64,000 nucleotides of DNA from Malassezia japonica (lineage: Eukaryota > Basidiomycota > Malasseziomycetes > Malasseziales > Malasseziaceae), in the NCBI RefSeq assembly GCF_029542785.1, contig NC_083378.1, forward strand, positions 310,001 to 374,000, in the 5' to 3' direction. The notes under the pieces are model-generated. The model worked only from the letters and a program-made list of their open reading frames with translations, was not told where the DNA came from and did no database searches. Below are positions 19,413 to 29,885 of the stretch, one piece after another (the first letter of the stretch is position 1; the number at the start of each line of letters is the position of its first letter). The position numbers and the translations under genes are program-made.

Positions 19413-19432
19413 TATGTACATGGTATAAATGA

Positions 19433-20222
19433 TTATGAACCACGGCTCCTCTGCACGCGCTTCTTTTCCTGGTGTGCTTTGCGCGACGCCTTTTTTTGTG
19501 CTTTGGCCTCGTTGAGGTTGGCGGGCGTGCTGGACACGACGTGCTTGATGCGCGGCGGCGCCAGCGCCGCGGTCGTATCGAGCCATTTCACGCGGAATCC
19601 GCTCGCGACATACTCGGGGCCAAACGCGGACGCGGCACGCTGCAGCAGGCGCTCCAGGCTCGGAAACGCGGTGGACAGCAGCACGACCGACGCACGGCGC
19701 ACATCGAGCGCGGTCGAGAGCAAGAGCTCGGCGCCGGGAGCGAGGGGAACAAGGAGGAGCGGCGCAGAGGGCCGCACCACGGCATTGTAGCTCGCAACTA
19801 GCATAGGAAGGTGCGCCGTGAGCGCAGTGTTCTCGACATCCCCTTCGCACACAAAGAGGATGCGGGGCAGGGGGGGTTCCGCGGCGTCTGTGCGGGCCGC
19901 ATCGATGCGCTCTTCGAGCGCGCGCGTCGCCGCATTCAGGCCGACCGTGGTCCCTGTGCGCTCTTCAGCAAGGCCCTCGACGAGCGTATGCAGAAGCATC
20001 TCCGCATCGGCCTTGGCAAGCCGCGGCCTGCGTCAGAAAAAGGACCTACCCATGCACGACGTACGGCGAGGTAAGCACCGGCCGGAACACGGCGCGGCGC
20101 TGGGTACCCGTACTCTCTCCCTCGACTATATGGGACACGATCCTGGCATCCTTGCCTACTTGCTTCGCGCGATGACGCTGCGTATGCGCCTTCGCATGCG
20201 TCTGCGCCTGGCCAGGACGCAT
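19433..20222 (-). CDS. POP3: RNase P/MRP subunit Pop3-like (L7Ae fold)
   Basis: Pop3 is a small subunit of RNase P and RNase MRP that process pre-tRNA and pre-rRNA. One 22-nt intron (20028-20049, GTAGGT donor) joins an upstream exon, which encodes QRRAVFRPVLTSPY, to the main exon. This mirrors yeast Pop3, which has RRQVYKPVLDNPF in the same place. Downstream the core ILFVCEGDVENTALTAHLPM and the basic C-terminal tail also match. The product is 255 residues if the in-frame ATG at 20222 is used. The first 45 residues are not conserved, so the start is uncertain. Pop3 diverges quickly and could easily be missed by searches. Confidence 0.72.
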
Positions 20223-20291
20223 CGGGGCGGAAGAGTGGAGGTGCGTCCCTTGCCCGGGCGGTTCTCTCCGTCCAACGTCCGGCGAGCGAGG
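20223..20291. promoter_or_regulatory. Divergent promoter POP3 / RasGEF
   Basis: This 69-bp spacer between the two proposed start codons has no CACGTG. It may be larger if POP3 starts later. Confidence 0.35.
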
Positions 20292-23200
20292 ATGTTCCTT
20301 CGCAAGTCGCGTTCGATTGAGCAGCTGAGTGCTAAGGCACAGCGGCCAGATGCGAATGACCAGGCCGCGGCACCGAAAAGCCCACGCCGGCTAAAAAGCA
20401 AGCGCTCCCTGCGCCTCTTCCGGTCCCCACAGCCCGACGTGGAGCCGATGCCAAGCCACGACACCTCGTCACCCCGCATTGGCGATGGCGACAACTCGCG
20501 CGCGCGCCTCTTTGCGCAGGGGCAGGCGAATGCGGGACTAGGTATTGTGCAGTCCGGCGGCGGCGCTTTTCCGTCGTCGGCGTCGTCGAACCTCGGCGAC
20601 ACCCAGTTCTTTTCCGAGTCGCGCGCCCCGGGTCTGGGCATGCGTCTGCCGCCGCAGCATAGGAACACGAGTGGCGAGGCACCGCAAACGCCGGTGCAGA
20701 CCTCGTTCGATGCACATGCACAGTCGCAGTCGCCCTCGGTCGACATTGCATCGCTGCAGCTCAACCAGACCTCGCCGGGCATCCACTCCCGCATGCAGGC
20801 CTCGCCGCAGCACCAGCCGGGGCCCAGGTCGCCGATGCAGGCCGAGGTTGCGCAGAACCGGTACGGAGGGGGGCAGGCTGCGCCGCAGTACAGGCAGTAT
20901 GTGCCGCCCCAGCCTACCTCGCCCCAGCAGAACCAGTTGACGCAGACGCAGTACAGCCAGGCGCCGGCATCCCAGCAGGCACAGTACACGCAGGGAGCGT
21001 CGCCTCAGCAAGCGCAGTACACGCAGTCTCCGCACCAGGGACAGTACACACAGCCTCTGTCGCCTCAGCAGGCCCAAATGCAATATGCGGCACGCCAGGC
21101 CCAGTACACTCAGCAGGCGCAAGACAGGCTCGCGCAGTCGCAGGTGTCGCAGGCCCAGCAGCTGCAGGCTCAGCAGGCTCAGCAGGCTCAACTGATGCAG
21201 GCTCAGCAGGTCCAGCAGAGCTATGCACAGAGCCCTCAGGCCTATGCACAGAGCCCTCAGGCTTATGCACAGAGCCCTCAGGCCTATGCACAGAGTCCCC
21301 AGGCCTATGCACAGAGTCCCCAGGCCTATGCACAGAGTCCTCAGGCCCAGGCTGATGTCAAGGCTCCCCAGTCTCAGACCTACGCCCAGGTTCCCCCGTC
21401 CCAGGCCTATGCCCAGAGCCCCCCGTCCCAGGCTTATGCCCAGAGCCCCCCGTCCCAGGCCTATGCGCAAGCGCCCTCTCAATACACGCAGGCGTCCCAG
21501 ACATATCCCCAGACCTATGCGTCTGCGCAAGCCCCCCAAACCTCTCTCGATCGCTCTCCTTCGGTGCAGCCCTCTAATACGACGCAGCCGACGCAGGCTC
21601 CCAAGACCCAGCCGACGCTCGTTCAGCAGCTCCAGCCTATGCAGCCCCCGACGCAGCTGGTGCAGTCGCTCCAGGCGCAGTCCCTGGACCGCCCCTCGGC
21701 CAAGGACCCCCACTCGTCCGAGGCCGAGCGCATGGCGATCCAGGAGAATGCGCGTGCGCAGCAGGCCCTCCAAGAGTACGCGCGCATGCAGCAGGCCGCG
21801 ATCGACCAGGAGCGTGCGCGCGACGAGCCCGAACCCCCCCGTGCCTCGACGCCGATCGCCGCCAAGGGCGATGTGTCGGACGCGGCGGATGTATCGCAGC
21901 CGAGCATTGTGCCCGCATCAGAGGACGAGATGCTGAACGACGCGCGCCGTGGCTACCCCTATGGCATGGACACGTCGCTGCGTCCCAGCTTTGCGTCCGA
22001 GGCCAACTGGCCGCGCACGGTCGACATTGACGAAAAGGCGCTGCTGGAGAGCGAGCGGCGCGCTCATGCCGGAGTCGCGATGCCGCCGCTGCACGTTACG
22101 AGCCTGAACAGCCTTGGCCCCGAGGTCGGTGCGCCGCCGGTGCCGGCGCGCGACTTGGTCACGCCGACCGACGAGCGTGTCCGGGCCGCAGACGTGTCCG
22201 GCGGGGGGGCGGGCGCATCGGCCAGTGCGCTCGGCGCGCCTGCCAACGTGTCGGGCGACGCGCTCGGCGCCACCGAGCCGCCCGTGTCGGCGACGCTGAG
22301 TGTCGCACGTTCCGAAGGGATGCTTGGCCCCCACATCCTCCTGTACGACGACCCCTGCACCGCGTCCGCCTCGCCCGAGACGGCGGTCGCGTGGACGTAC
22401 GATGACTGGTTCCTCGAGGCCGGCACGCCCGCGACGCCCGGCAGCGACGACAATGTGACGGCCGTCGTGGGCAGCAGCAACACGACGCAGGTCGCGCCGG
22501 ACGTGTGCACGCACGCGCTCCCCCTTGCCGTCTTTAATTCGGCGCTGCGCCCTGTGGAAGGCGAGGAGTGCGTGTACGACATGGCGTCCAAGACGGCGCG
22601 CGACGCCCACGAGCTCGTTCCCCTGCACGCCGCCGACGCCGCGACCGCCGTGATGCCGATCACGGTGCGTGCGCGCAACCACGATCTCTTCCCTGCGAAC
22701 CGGCACGTGGTGCTGGCCGCGACGCCGCGCCGGCTGGTCGCCGAGATGACGACCGGCTCCTCGCCGGGCCTGATGGAGGATGTGCTGCTGGCGTACCGCA
22801 CCTACTTTAATGCGATCCGCCTGCAGGACCTGCTCTTTTCGCGCTTCGAGTGGGCGGTGCGCAAGCTGGAGCGCGCACCGGTGCGTGCGACGGCCGTGCG
22901 TGTGCTCAGGAGCACCGAGCATGCGCTCGGGCACTGGGTCAAGCAGTACTACGACGAGGACTTCGCCGACGACGAGCTGCTTGTCAGCCGCCTCGTGCAG
23001 TTTGTCAACTCGCAGGCGCAGCGCTCCGCGCACTGGCCCGTGAGCGGCACGGACGCCGAGGTGCGCGAAGGCGCGGTGGCGCTCTGGCTCCTGGTGCAGG
23101 ACCGTGTGCCCCAAGAAGCGCTCAACGAGCTCGACATGCACACGCCCGATGTGCCTGCGCTGCGCTCGTCGCGCTCGTCGCCGAGCCTGCGCAAGGTGCG

Positions 23201-24771
23201 CTCGATTACCAAGCTCTTTGGCCGCGAGAAGCGCGCGGAGGACTCGCCGACCAACTCGCCCGCGCTGCGCTCGCGCAAGGAGGGCTCGGGGCGCGGCGCG
23301 CACACGCGCGGCCCGTCGAACGTGTCGATCGCCTCGGCGAGCACTGCGACGGGCCACCAGCGCACGCTGTCTGGCAGCGGCAGTCCCCACGGCCACGCGC
23401 GCCGCCCCTCGACGCAGAGCCAGTGGGAGAGCCCCCGCGGCAAGGCCGAGTCGGTGTTCCGCATGGGCCGCCGCTCGAACCTCGGCCTAAGGCGCAAGCT
23501 GCGCCTCGGCGAGAGTACCGAGGAGCTGGTCGCGCCGCGCGACGCCGAGGCCGAGAGCCTCGAGCGCTTCTCCTTCCGCAAGTACGAGCCCCCCGCGGAG
23601 CCCGACATGCCGAGCGACGCGCTGAGCGACACCGCGTCGGTCGACCCCGACGCCGCGCTGCAGCGCCTCGAGGACATGCTCGAAGGACGCCCGGCCGGCA
23701 GCGAGGTGCAGCGCCCAAGGGACGGCCCGATCCAGTGGATCCCCGCGCATGCAAACGCCTCGTGGAAGGACGCCCAACGCTACTCGATGCTCGCCGCGGA
23801 CCGCGGTCCTCGCGCTGCGCCGGCCGCTGCGCCGACGGGCTGGTCCGAGCAAGGCACGCTCCTCCTCTCGCAGCGTTCCAGCACGATCGCACGGCAGCTC
23901 ACGACCATCGAAAAGCAGCTCTTTAATCTCGTCCACTGGTCGGAGCTGACCGATTTGAGCTGGGACCACCACACCGTGCAGCAGGAGCAGTGGCAGCGCG
24001 AGTACCAAGAGTACGTGACGTGGCGCATCACCGCTGTGGGCAGCTCGCATGAGCAGCTCGTCCCGCCGGTCGACAAGCGTGGCGCAACGCACATCCTCAT
24101 TGCGCGCTTCAACCGCGCCTGTGCGTGGGTTGCGAGCCACGTCGTGATGACCAAGGAGCCGACGGAACGTGTCGCGATGCTCTCCAAGTGGATCCGCATC
24201 GCATGGGACTGCTACCTGCTGGGCAACTACGCAACGCTGTGCCAGATCCTCTTTGGCCTGCAGTCGCCGTGGGTCGCGCGCCTCCAGGCGTCGTGGCGCG
24301 GCGTGGGCGCGTGGGAGATGCGCGTGTTTGACGCGCTCCGCCGCTTCACGTCGCCCCGCGACCAGTTTACGCAGCTGCGCCAAGCCATGCTCGGCGCGCT
24401 GGCGTCGCACGCGGATGGCCATATCCACGTACCGTTCTTTGGCACGTTCGTCTCGGACCTCGCCGCAAACGACGCGCTGTCGCTGTACATTGACTCCTCC
24501 CTCACGCCGAGCATGCTGCCGTTCTACGACGACCAGGAACTCTCGCAGTCGTGGGACACGCTCGTCAACCTGTACCGCCTGCGCATCAAGGCGATGATCG
24601 TGCGCGACTTTGGCACGCTGCAGGAGCAGTCGCAGCGCATGCAGGACGCGCCGATGGAGTTGCCTGTGCTCGCCGAGGCCCTGCAGCTCGACACGCTGCC
24701 CGCCGCCCAGATTCAAACGTACGTCGACTTACTGACCCAGCGCCTCACTCGCTTTGGAGCCCAATGCATAG
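20292..24771 (+). CDS. Ras guanine nucleotide exchange factor (Cdc25 family), Gln-rich
   Basis: The 1485-residue protein should activate a Ras-type GTPase. Residues about 200-480 are extremely rich in Gln, Ala, Ser, Tyr and Pro, with tandem YAQSPQA repeats. The RasGEF N-terminal motif lies at about 813-880 (LVAEMTTGSSPGLMEDVLLA), a Ser-rich linker follows, and the catalytic RasGEF domain occupies about 1198-1470 (TIARQLTTIEKQLFNLVHW, ATHILIARFNRACAWVASHV, FGLQSPWVARL, HVPFFGTFVSDL). A 22-nt intron at 24719-24740 lies ten codons before the end and gives the terminus QTASLALEPNA. I chose the ATG at 20292 because the open frame farther upstream reads through POP3 on the other strand. Whether it is the Cdc25/Ste6 or another exchange factor cannot be told from sequence alone. 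Confidence 0.88.
21222..21347 (+). repeat. Six tandem 21-bp repeats coding YAQSPQA
   Basis: Six near-identical 21-bp units starting TATGCACAGAG follow each other without spacer inside the RasGEF gene. They differ at only one or two bases each. Two to three 27-bp units coding YAQSPPSQA follow at about 21409-21465. Such arrays usually vary in copy number between strains. Confidence 0.9.
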
Positions 24772-24935
24772 AATGTGTATACATCAAAAAGAGTCCAGAC
24801 AAGTGGGGCGGACCAGCGCGCAGATCGGCGCGCAGGCGGCCTGCGCGTGCACAAACGTAGCGCCGCCAGCACCCTCTCCCTCCGGCACGTCTCGGCGCCG
24901 GAGCCTCCTCCACCTGACGCCTCCACTCAGGCACG

Positions 24936-26776
24936 ATGGAGCGCCAAGTGCAGTACGTCGCGCTACTAACCCAGGGAGCTCCAAGGGATCCTTGGGTGCA
25001 CGCCCGAGCAGGCCGCCGCGGCCTTGCGGGTACGTCGCGCGACTCACACAGGAAACGGGCGGCGATATGGATCGGGCGATGAACCGCCTGCTGGACGGCG
25101 AAACGCCGCAGCCGCCGGCCCTCCCGGCGCCGGCAGACGCGCCGCAGGGCCCGCCCGCCTCCCCGGCGTACGTGAATCCCGACGACGAGGATGCGGAGCT
25201 GCAGAAAGCGATGGCCGCCTCGATCGCGCCGCCTCCGCAGCGCGATACAAACATGTCGGAAGACGAGCAGCTGATGCGCGTCCTGGCCGAGAGTGTGCAG
25301 TCCGAGACGCAGCGCGATGCCAAGTTTGCGGACGAGCACAAAGCGCTGGACCGCCTGCGCACAGAGGGCGGGTACGTACTTTTTTTCCGCTGACGCAGCC
25401 CGGTGGCGCTCGTTCCGTCGGTTCCGGTGTATACCGCCGTGGCGCTCGTGCTCGAGGCGCTGTATGCGATCCCCTCGGCACGCGACGCGTTCCTCGGCTT
25501 TCCCCTGCCAGAGCATGTCACGTCGGTAAGCAGCTACTGGGCCGGCGCGCATGCCGCGCGCACGCCGAACGAAACGGCGATCCCGGTGCAGGCCTACCCC
25601 AGTGTCGTGCTTGTGCAGCGTGTGCAGACGCTCTTTACCGTAATGCAGCACACGTCGCGTGCGGCGCTCGTCCTTGGCGATATCGTCGACGTAGTGCCCC
25701 GCGACTATATGCTGCAGGCGAGCCGCAACGCCGAGATGCATGTGCTGCTCGAGGTCTTTCTCGAGTCGCTCGTGCACGCGTATCTGGAGGCGATGCTCAT
25801 TGCGGTCGAGACCATTGTGTGCTCGTCGCGCACCGCCACTGTCGCCGCGCGTGCCGAGCAAGCGGACCACGACCGCGGCCTGTTCCAGTCGTATGCCACG
25901 ACGGCGCTCGCCGCGCCCGAGGACGGTGCGACGCCCGGCGAGGCGCAGCCCACGGCCACCATCACGCTCGTGCACAGCGAAACGGACACGTTTGTGCGCG
26001 CGTGTCTCTTTTCCAAGCTCATGGCGAGCAGCGAGATGGACTCGCTGCTGATCACGCGCCCCGCCGACGTGCTCCTCCTCAATGTGCAGCATCAGGCGGA
26101 GGCTGCCTTGCCGCCGTTCCGCATCGAAGAGTCCATCTCGCTCGACGCTTTCCTGTGGCACACGCGCCGTGGCGGGCGCATCGATAACGACCCCCGCTGG
26201 CAGCAGCTGCAGACGTGGGACGACGAGAAGCTCGCGCTCGCGCAGCAGCGCGCGCGCCTCGTGGCGCCGATGGGCAAGCCCGTGCACGAGCTGCTCACGA
26301 CCTGTGCCAAGGTGCGCGCGGCCGGCGACCAGTACGCCGAGCTGGCCGACTGGATGGGCGATGTGCAGCACGCGCTGCACTCCGAAGTGCAGACGCTCGA
26401 TGTACGCCTCGGCGAGCTGCACGACGCGATGCTCACGACGCGTGCGGCGCTTGTGCGCGAGCTCGATGCGGCGGCCTCCGAGACGCAGGAATATGCGTAC
26501 ACGCTCTGTGCGGTGCTCCTCGCGAGCCGCCAAGGGGACTGTGCGTATGTGCGTGACGGCGAGCAGTGGTACAAGCTCGAGCAGGGCCGTGCGGACCGTG
26601 TGTCCTTTGACGACCTCGCAAGCGACCGCCGCGGCCTGGACGAAGGCCGCGGCGTGTCGCACCTCGCCTATGCGCGCACCGGCGTGCCAGCGACGCCCCT
26701 GCGCCAGGCCGCGATGGCGACTGTCGAGGCGGTGGCCAAGGACAACACACATGCTACCGAGACTCGATGTACATAA
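24936..26776 (+). CDS. UBA-UIM protein with degenerate USP domain (USP25/28-like)
   Basis: Three introns (24953-24974 and 25030-25051, 22 nt; 25372-25398, 27 nt) are removed to give 589 residues. An N-terminal UBA domain spans about residues 5-40 (ELQGILGCTPEQAAAALRET), followed by two ubiquitin-interacting motifs (EDAELQKAMAASI and SEDEQLMRVLAESV). The remainder resembles the peptidase domain of USP25/USP28. It lacks the catalytic cysteine box: the expected NTCW position is replaced within PVYTAVALVLEALY. It also lacks the histidine box: GHYWAY has become GDCAYVRDGEQWY. The overall order UBA-UIM-UIM-USP fits USP28/USP25. I infer a ubiquitin-binding pseudo-protease. Its stop codon abuts that of the next gene. 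Confidence 0.72.
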
Positions 26777-27838
26777 TTACTGCGCCTTGGCGCGGATTTT
26801 GGGGGGTCGCTGCAGCCCGCCGTATGTATACCCAACGGTACCGATCATGACGGCTGCCGCGCCGCCCCATAGTGCTACATTGCCGGTGTGCCCGTTCAGG
26901 AGCACGACCGAGACGACCAGACTCGCGGCCTTGCGCACGACCAGCACGAGCGACACGCTGAGGCTCGTGACGCGCGACGTGAGCCGGTTCACTCCGTTGA
27001 CACACAATAGCTGCGTGAGGACGTTGAGCGCGAGCACGACATAGTACGACGGAATGTGCATGCCCCACGCCTGCAGGCCGATCCACTGTGGCCGCGTCGC
27101 ATTCGCCGCGCGCACCTGCTCCGACAGGCTGCGCGTGTGCAGCAAAAAGAGCGGCAAGGAAAAGAGGTGCGAGTAGAGCAGCGCCTCGTGCCAGTGCTCG
27201 CGCCCGTAGATCGCATAGGTGCGCTCCTGAAAGATGCCCATGATCCCGGACGAGAGGAGCGCGAGGCTGAGCAGGAGCACGCCAAAGCCGTAGTCTTCTG
27301 CCGACGCGTGCGAGGCGTGCGAAGGATGCGAGGCCGAGAGCGTCGCGACCACGACGCCGGCCGTGACGAGTGCGACGCTGAGCACCTGCAGCGGTGCGTA
27401 CCGCTTCTTGTCGATCAGGTATCCAAGCAGCATGTTGACGACCATCCCCCCGCTGCGAAACACAATGTGGACCGACATGGGGATGCTATAGGCAAACGCC
27501 GTGTTGTTCAGCAGACTCGTCGTAAAGTACAGCAGGACCTGTACGAGCCATCGCCGCAGCGGCACGCCCGGCTTCTTGATCACAAGCATCTCCATGCCAT
27601 ACACACGCCGCCACTCGAGCTGGCCGAGGAGCGCGACGAACGCAGTGGCAATGAACTGCACGAGCGTCAGCAGCGTTCCTGACGCAGGGAGCTGCTTCGT
27701 GGTCAGCTCGAGCGCCCACGCATTCGAGCAGCACCCGCCAAAGATCAGCGCAAGAATGAACCCAAACTCGCCGACCACCGCTTGGACCACGTCCAGCGTC
27801 AGCCCGCGCTGCGCGCCTTGGCTCCGTGCGCTCGCCAT
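26777..27838 (-). CDS. YEA4: UDP-N-acetylglucosamine transporter, Yea4/SLC35B4 type
   Basis: This 353-residue polytopic protein belongs to the UAA nucleotide-sugar transporters and should import UDP-GlcNAc (or UDP-xylose) into the ER or Golgi for chitin or glycan synthesis. About ten hydrophobic segments are visible. The family signatures are FGGCCSNAWALE near the N-terminus, SLLNNTAFAYSIPMSVHIVF, RSGGMVVNMLLGYLIDKKRY, MGIFQERTYAIYG and NRLTSRVTSLSVSLVLVVRK. The ATG at 27838 begins shortly before the first segment. There is no intron. The gene lies divergently 57 bp from the sterol acyltransferase gene. Confidence 0.88.
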   Translation of the reverse strand: MASARSQGAQRGLTLDVVQAVVGEFGFILALIFGGCCSNAWALELTTKQLPASGTLLTLVQFIATAFVALLGQLEWRRVYGMEMLVIKKPGVPLRRWLVQVLLYFTTSLLNNTAFAYSIPMSVHIVFRSGGMVVNMLLGYLIDKKRYAPLQVLSVALVTAGVVVATLSASHPSHASHASAEDYGFGVLLLSLALLSSGIMGIFQERTYAIYGREHWHEALLYSHLFSLPLFLLHTRSLSEQVRAANATRPQWIGLQAWGMHIPSYYVVLALNVLTQLLCVNGVNRLTSRVTSLSVSLVLVVRKAASLVVSVVLLNGHTGNVALWGGAAAVMIGTVGYTYGGLQRPPKIRAKAQ

Positions 27839-27895
27839 GCCAACAACGATCGCAAAGTGGCACGTGCTGCGTCGCCCGTGCACGTCATCCCCACG
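27839..27895. promoter_or_regulatory. Divergent promoter YEA4 / sterol acyltransferase
   Basis: This 57-bp spacer between start codons contains CACGTG at 27861-27866. Confidence 0.5.
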
Positions 27896-29837
27896 ATGGA
27901 AGAGCGTGGAGCGCCGCGGATTGTCGCGCCTAAAGCGACGCGCGAGCACACACCGCTGCCCGAGATCCGGGCTACCGATGCAGAGGGTCACGCAAGAGAG
28001 CCCGCGACAGGTCATAGCCTGCCCGTGCGCGACGTGCCGAGCGAGAAGAGCCGCAAGTCGCCCTTGGCGCGCGTCGGACGGCAAGGCAAAAAGATGCTGC
28101 GCAAGGTGACGCACGTTCCTCGCCTCTCGCTGCTGGACAGGACGAATACGAGCTCGGCGCAGGATCCGTACGTCGTGAGACTGACACAGGTTCCGTGGCT
28201 TCTATATATTGTTCTGGATCTTTACGGCGCTGCTGGTGCTGAATGCGTTCATGGCCTCGTTTCAGTCGACGGGGCAGGTGCTCAGCATGACATTTGCGAC
28301 ACTCATGAGCCGCGACGCTGGTATCCTGGCGGTGAGCGACGGCGTGCTCGTCCTTTCTACGTTCCTGAGCGTCGCTTTTATCAAGGTGCTCCACCGCTTC
28401 CGCCTGCCGTACGCGGGCGGAATCTATGCGCTGCAGCTCCTGTGGTACGTCGGACTGCTCTATGGCGTAATTGAGTGGATCCAAGTGCGGTACGTATTCC
28501 GTCTCACACAGCGAATGGCCCTGGGTCCAGTCTGGCTTCTTTGTGCTGCACTCGCTCGTGATGATCATGAAGGTGCACAGCTACTTGTCGGTGAACGGCA
28601 TCATGTCGGACACTTTTATCAAGATGACGCGCCTTGAAAAAGAGCTCGACAAGAAGCTTACAGAGCTGTACCAATGCGACATCGACCAGGCCTGGAAACG
28701 GGCCGTGGCTGCGACCGGGGTGCGGCCCACGGCCACGTTGGCCGCCGTGCTCGACGACAATACGCCGACCGAGGACCCATTCGGGGTGTGGGCCTCGCGC
28801 ACAATGCAGGCGAGCAGCTCCATGGTGCGTGCCCAGGCCGTGCTGCCGAAACTGCACTCCTACCTACCCCGCGCAATGTCGCCCATGCCGGAGCACCGCC
28901 GGCTGGTCGGCGCGCTGGACTCGGACACGCTGTCGGACCACCCCAAGAAGGAGGAGGTGAAGCTGGAGGACTGCGACTTGCGCGATCCCCATCCGTTTGC
29001 GTGGCACCCAGACGCGACGGTGCGCGATCTGGCGATGCAGATTGGGCACCAGCGCGAGAAACTCTACGCCGAGCCCGACGGGATCCAGGACCTCGGCCCA
29101 ATGTGGCCGGCCAACGTGACGGTGGCCAATTTTTGGGACTTTCAGCTGGTGCCGACGCTCGTGTACCAGCTGCAGTACCCCCGCACCGAGCGCGTGCGGC
29201 CGCTGTACGTGCTGGAGCGCATCCTCGCGACCTTTGGCACGTTCCTCGTCGTGTACGTGATCATGGTCAACTGGATCATGCCCGTCACGCTCACGCCCGT
29301 CACGAACCTGCTCGAGGTGTTTGTGCGTCTCGCGATGCCCATGATGCTATGCGTACGTGTCCCTGCTCACACAGTACCTGCTTATCTTTTACCTGATGTT
29401 TGAGTGTGTGTGCAACGGCTTTGCGGAGCTCACGCGCTTTGCCGACCGCGAATTCTACCAGGACTGGTGGAACTCGGCGTCGATGGACGAGTTTGCGCGC
29501 AAGTGGAATCGCGTACGTACCTGCGCTCACCCAGCCCGTTCATCACTTCCTCCTGCAGCATGTCTATGTGTCGATGATCTTCAACTGGGGCCTCTCGAAG
29601 CACACGGCATCGCTCGTGACCTTTTTCCTGAGCTCGGTGCTGCACGAACTCGTGATGATCATTGTCAGCGGAAAACTACGTGGCTATCTGTTCTTTGCTC
29701 AGATGTCACAATACCCCTTGATCCTCCTTGCTCAGACCCCACTGATCAAAAACAATCGCTCGCTGGGCAACCTGATTTTCTGGGTGGGCCTCATGATCGG
29801 CTTTCCCCTGCTCAACATCGCCTACCTCGTCTACTAG
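27896..29837 (+). CDS. ARE2: Sterol O-acyltransferase (Are1/Are2, ACAT family)
   Basis: This ER enzyme esterifies sterols with fatty acyl-CoA for storage in lipid droplets. Four 22-nt introns (28168-28189, 28490-28511, 29353-29374, 29513-29534) are removed and a 617-residue membrane-bound O-acyltransferase results. The hydrophilic N-terminus is followed by several membrane segments, then the ACAT signature FYQDWWN (about residue 475), PVHHFLLQHVY and the segment SSVLHELVMI that carries the expected active-site histidine. The central hydrophilic loop (28640-29080) is long. Are1 and Are2 cannot be told apart here, so the symbol marks the family. The next gene on the same strand starts 48 bp later. 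Confidence 0.93.
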
Positions 29838-29885
29838 CGCCCGTGCGAGACCGTAGATGTCACGTGTACTTTTTTTTAGGCCACG
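29838..29885. promoter_or_regulatory. LCP5 upstream region
   Basis: This 48-bp spacer contains CACGTG (29861-29866) followed directly by a run of eight T on the + strand (29871-29878). Confidence 0.45.

Noticed and set aside
20538..21773. 411-codon open frame opposite the RasGEF repeat region, with regular Leu/Gly repeats
   Set aside because: It is the reverse reading of the (YAQSPQA)n DNA repeat; no independent start context or domain.
21918..24716. Two long minus-strand frames (492 and 409 codons) opposite the RasGEF domain
   Set aside because: The + strand encodes an unmistakable RasGEF domain; the minus frames are Arg/His/Val-rich shadows.
27972..28568. 198-codon minus frame over the start of the sterol acyltransferase
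   Set aside because: The + strand exons joined by 22-nt introns give a full acyltransferase; the minus frame has no motif.
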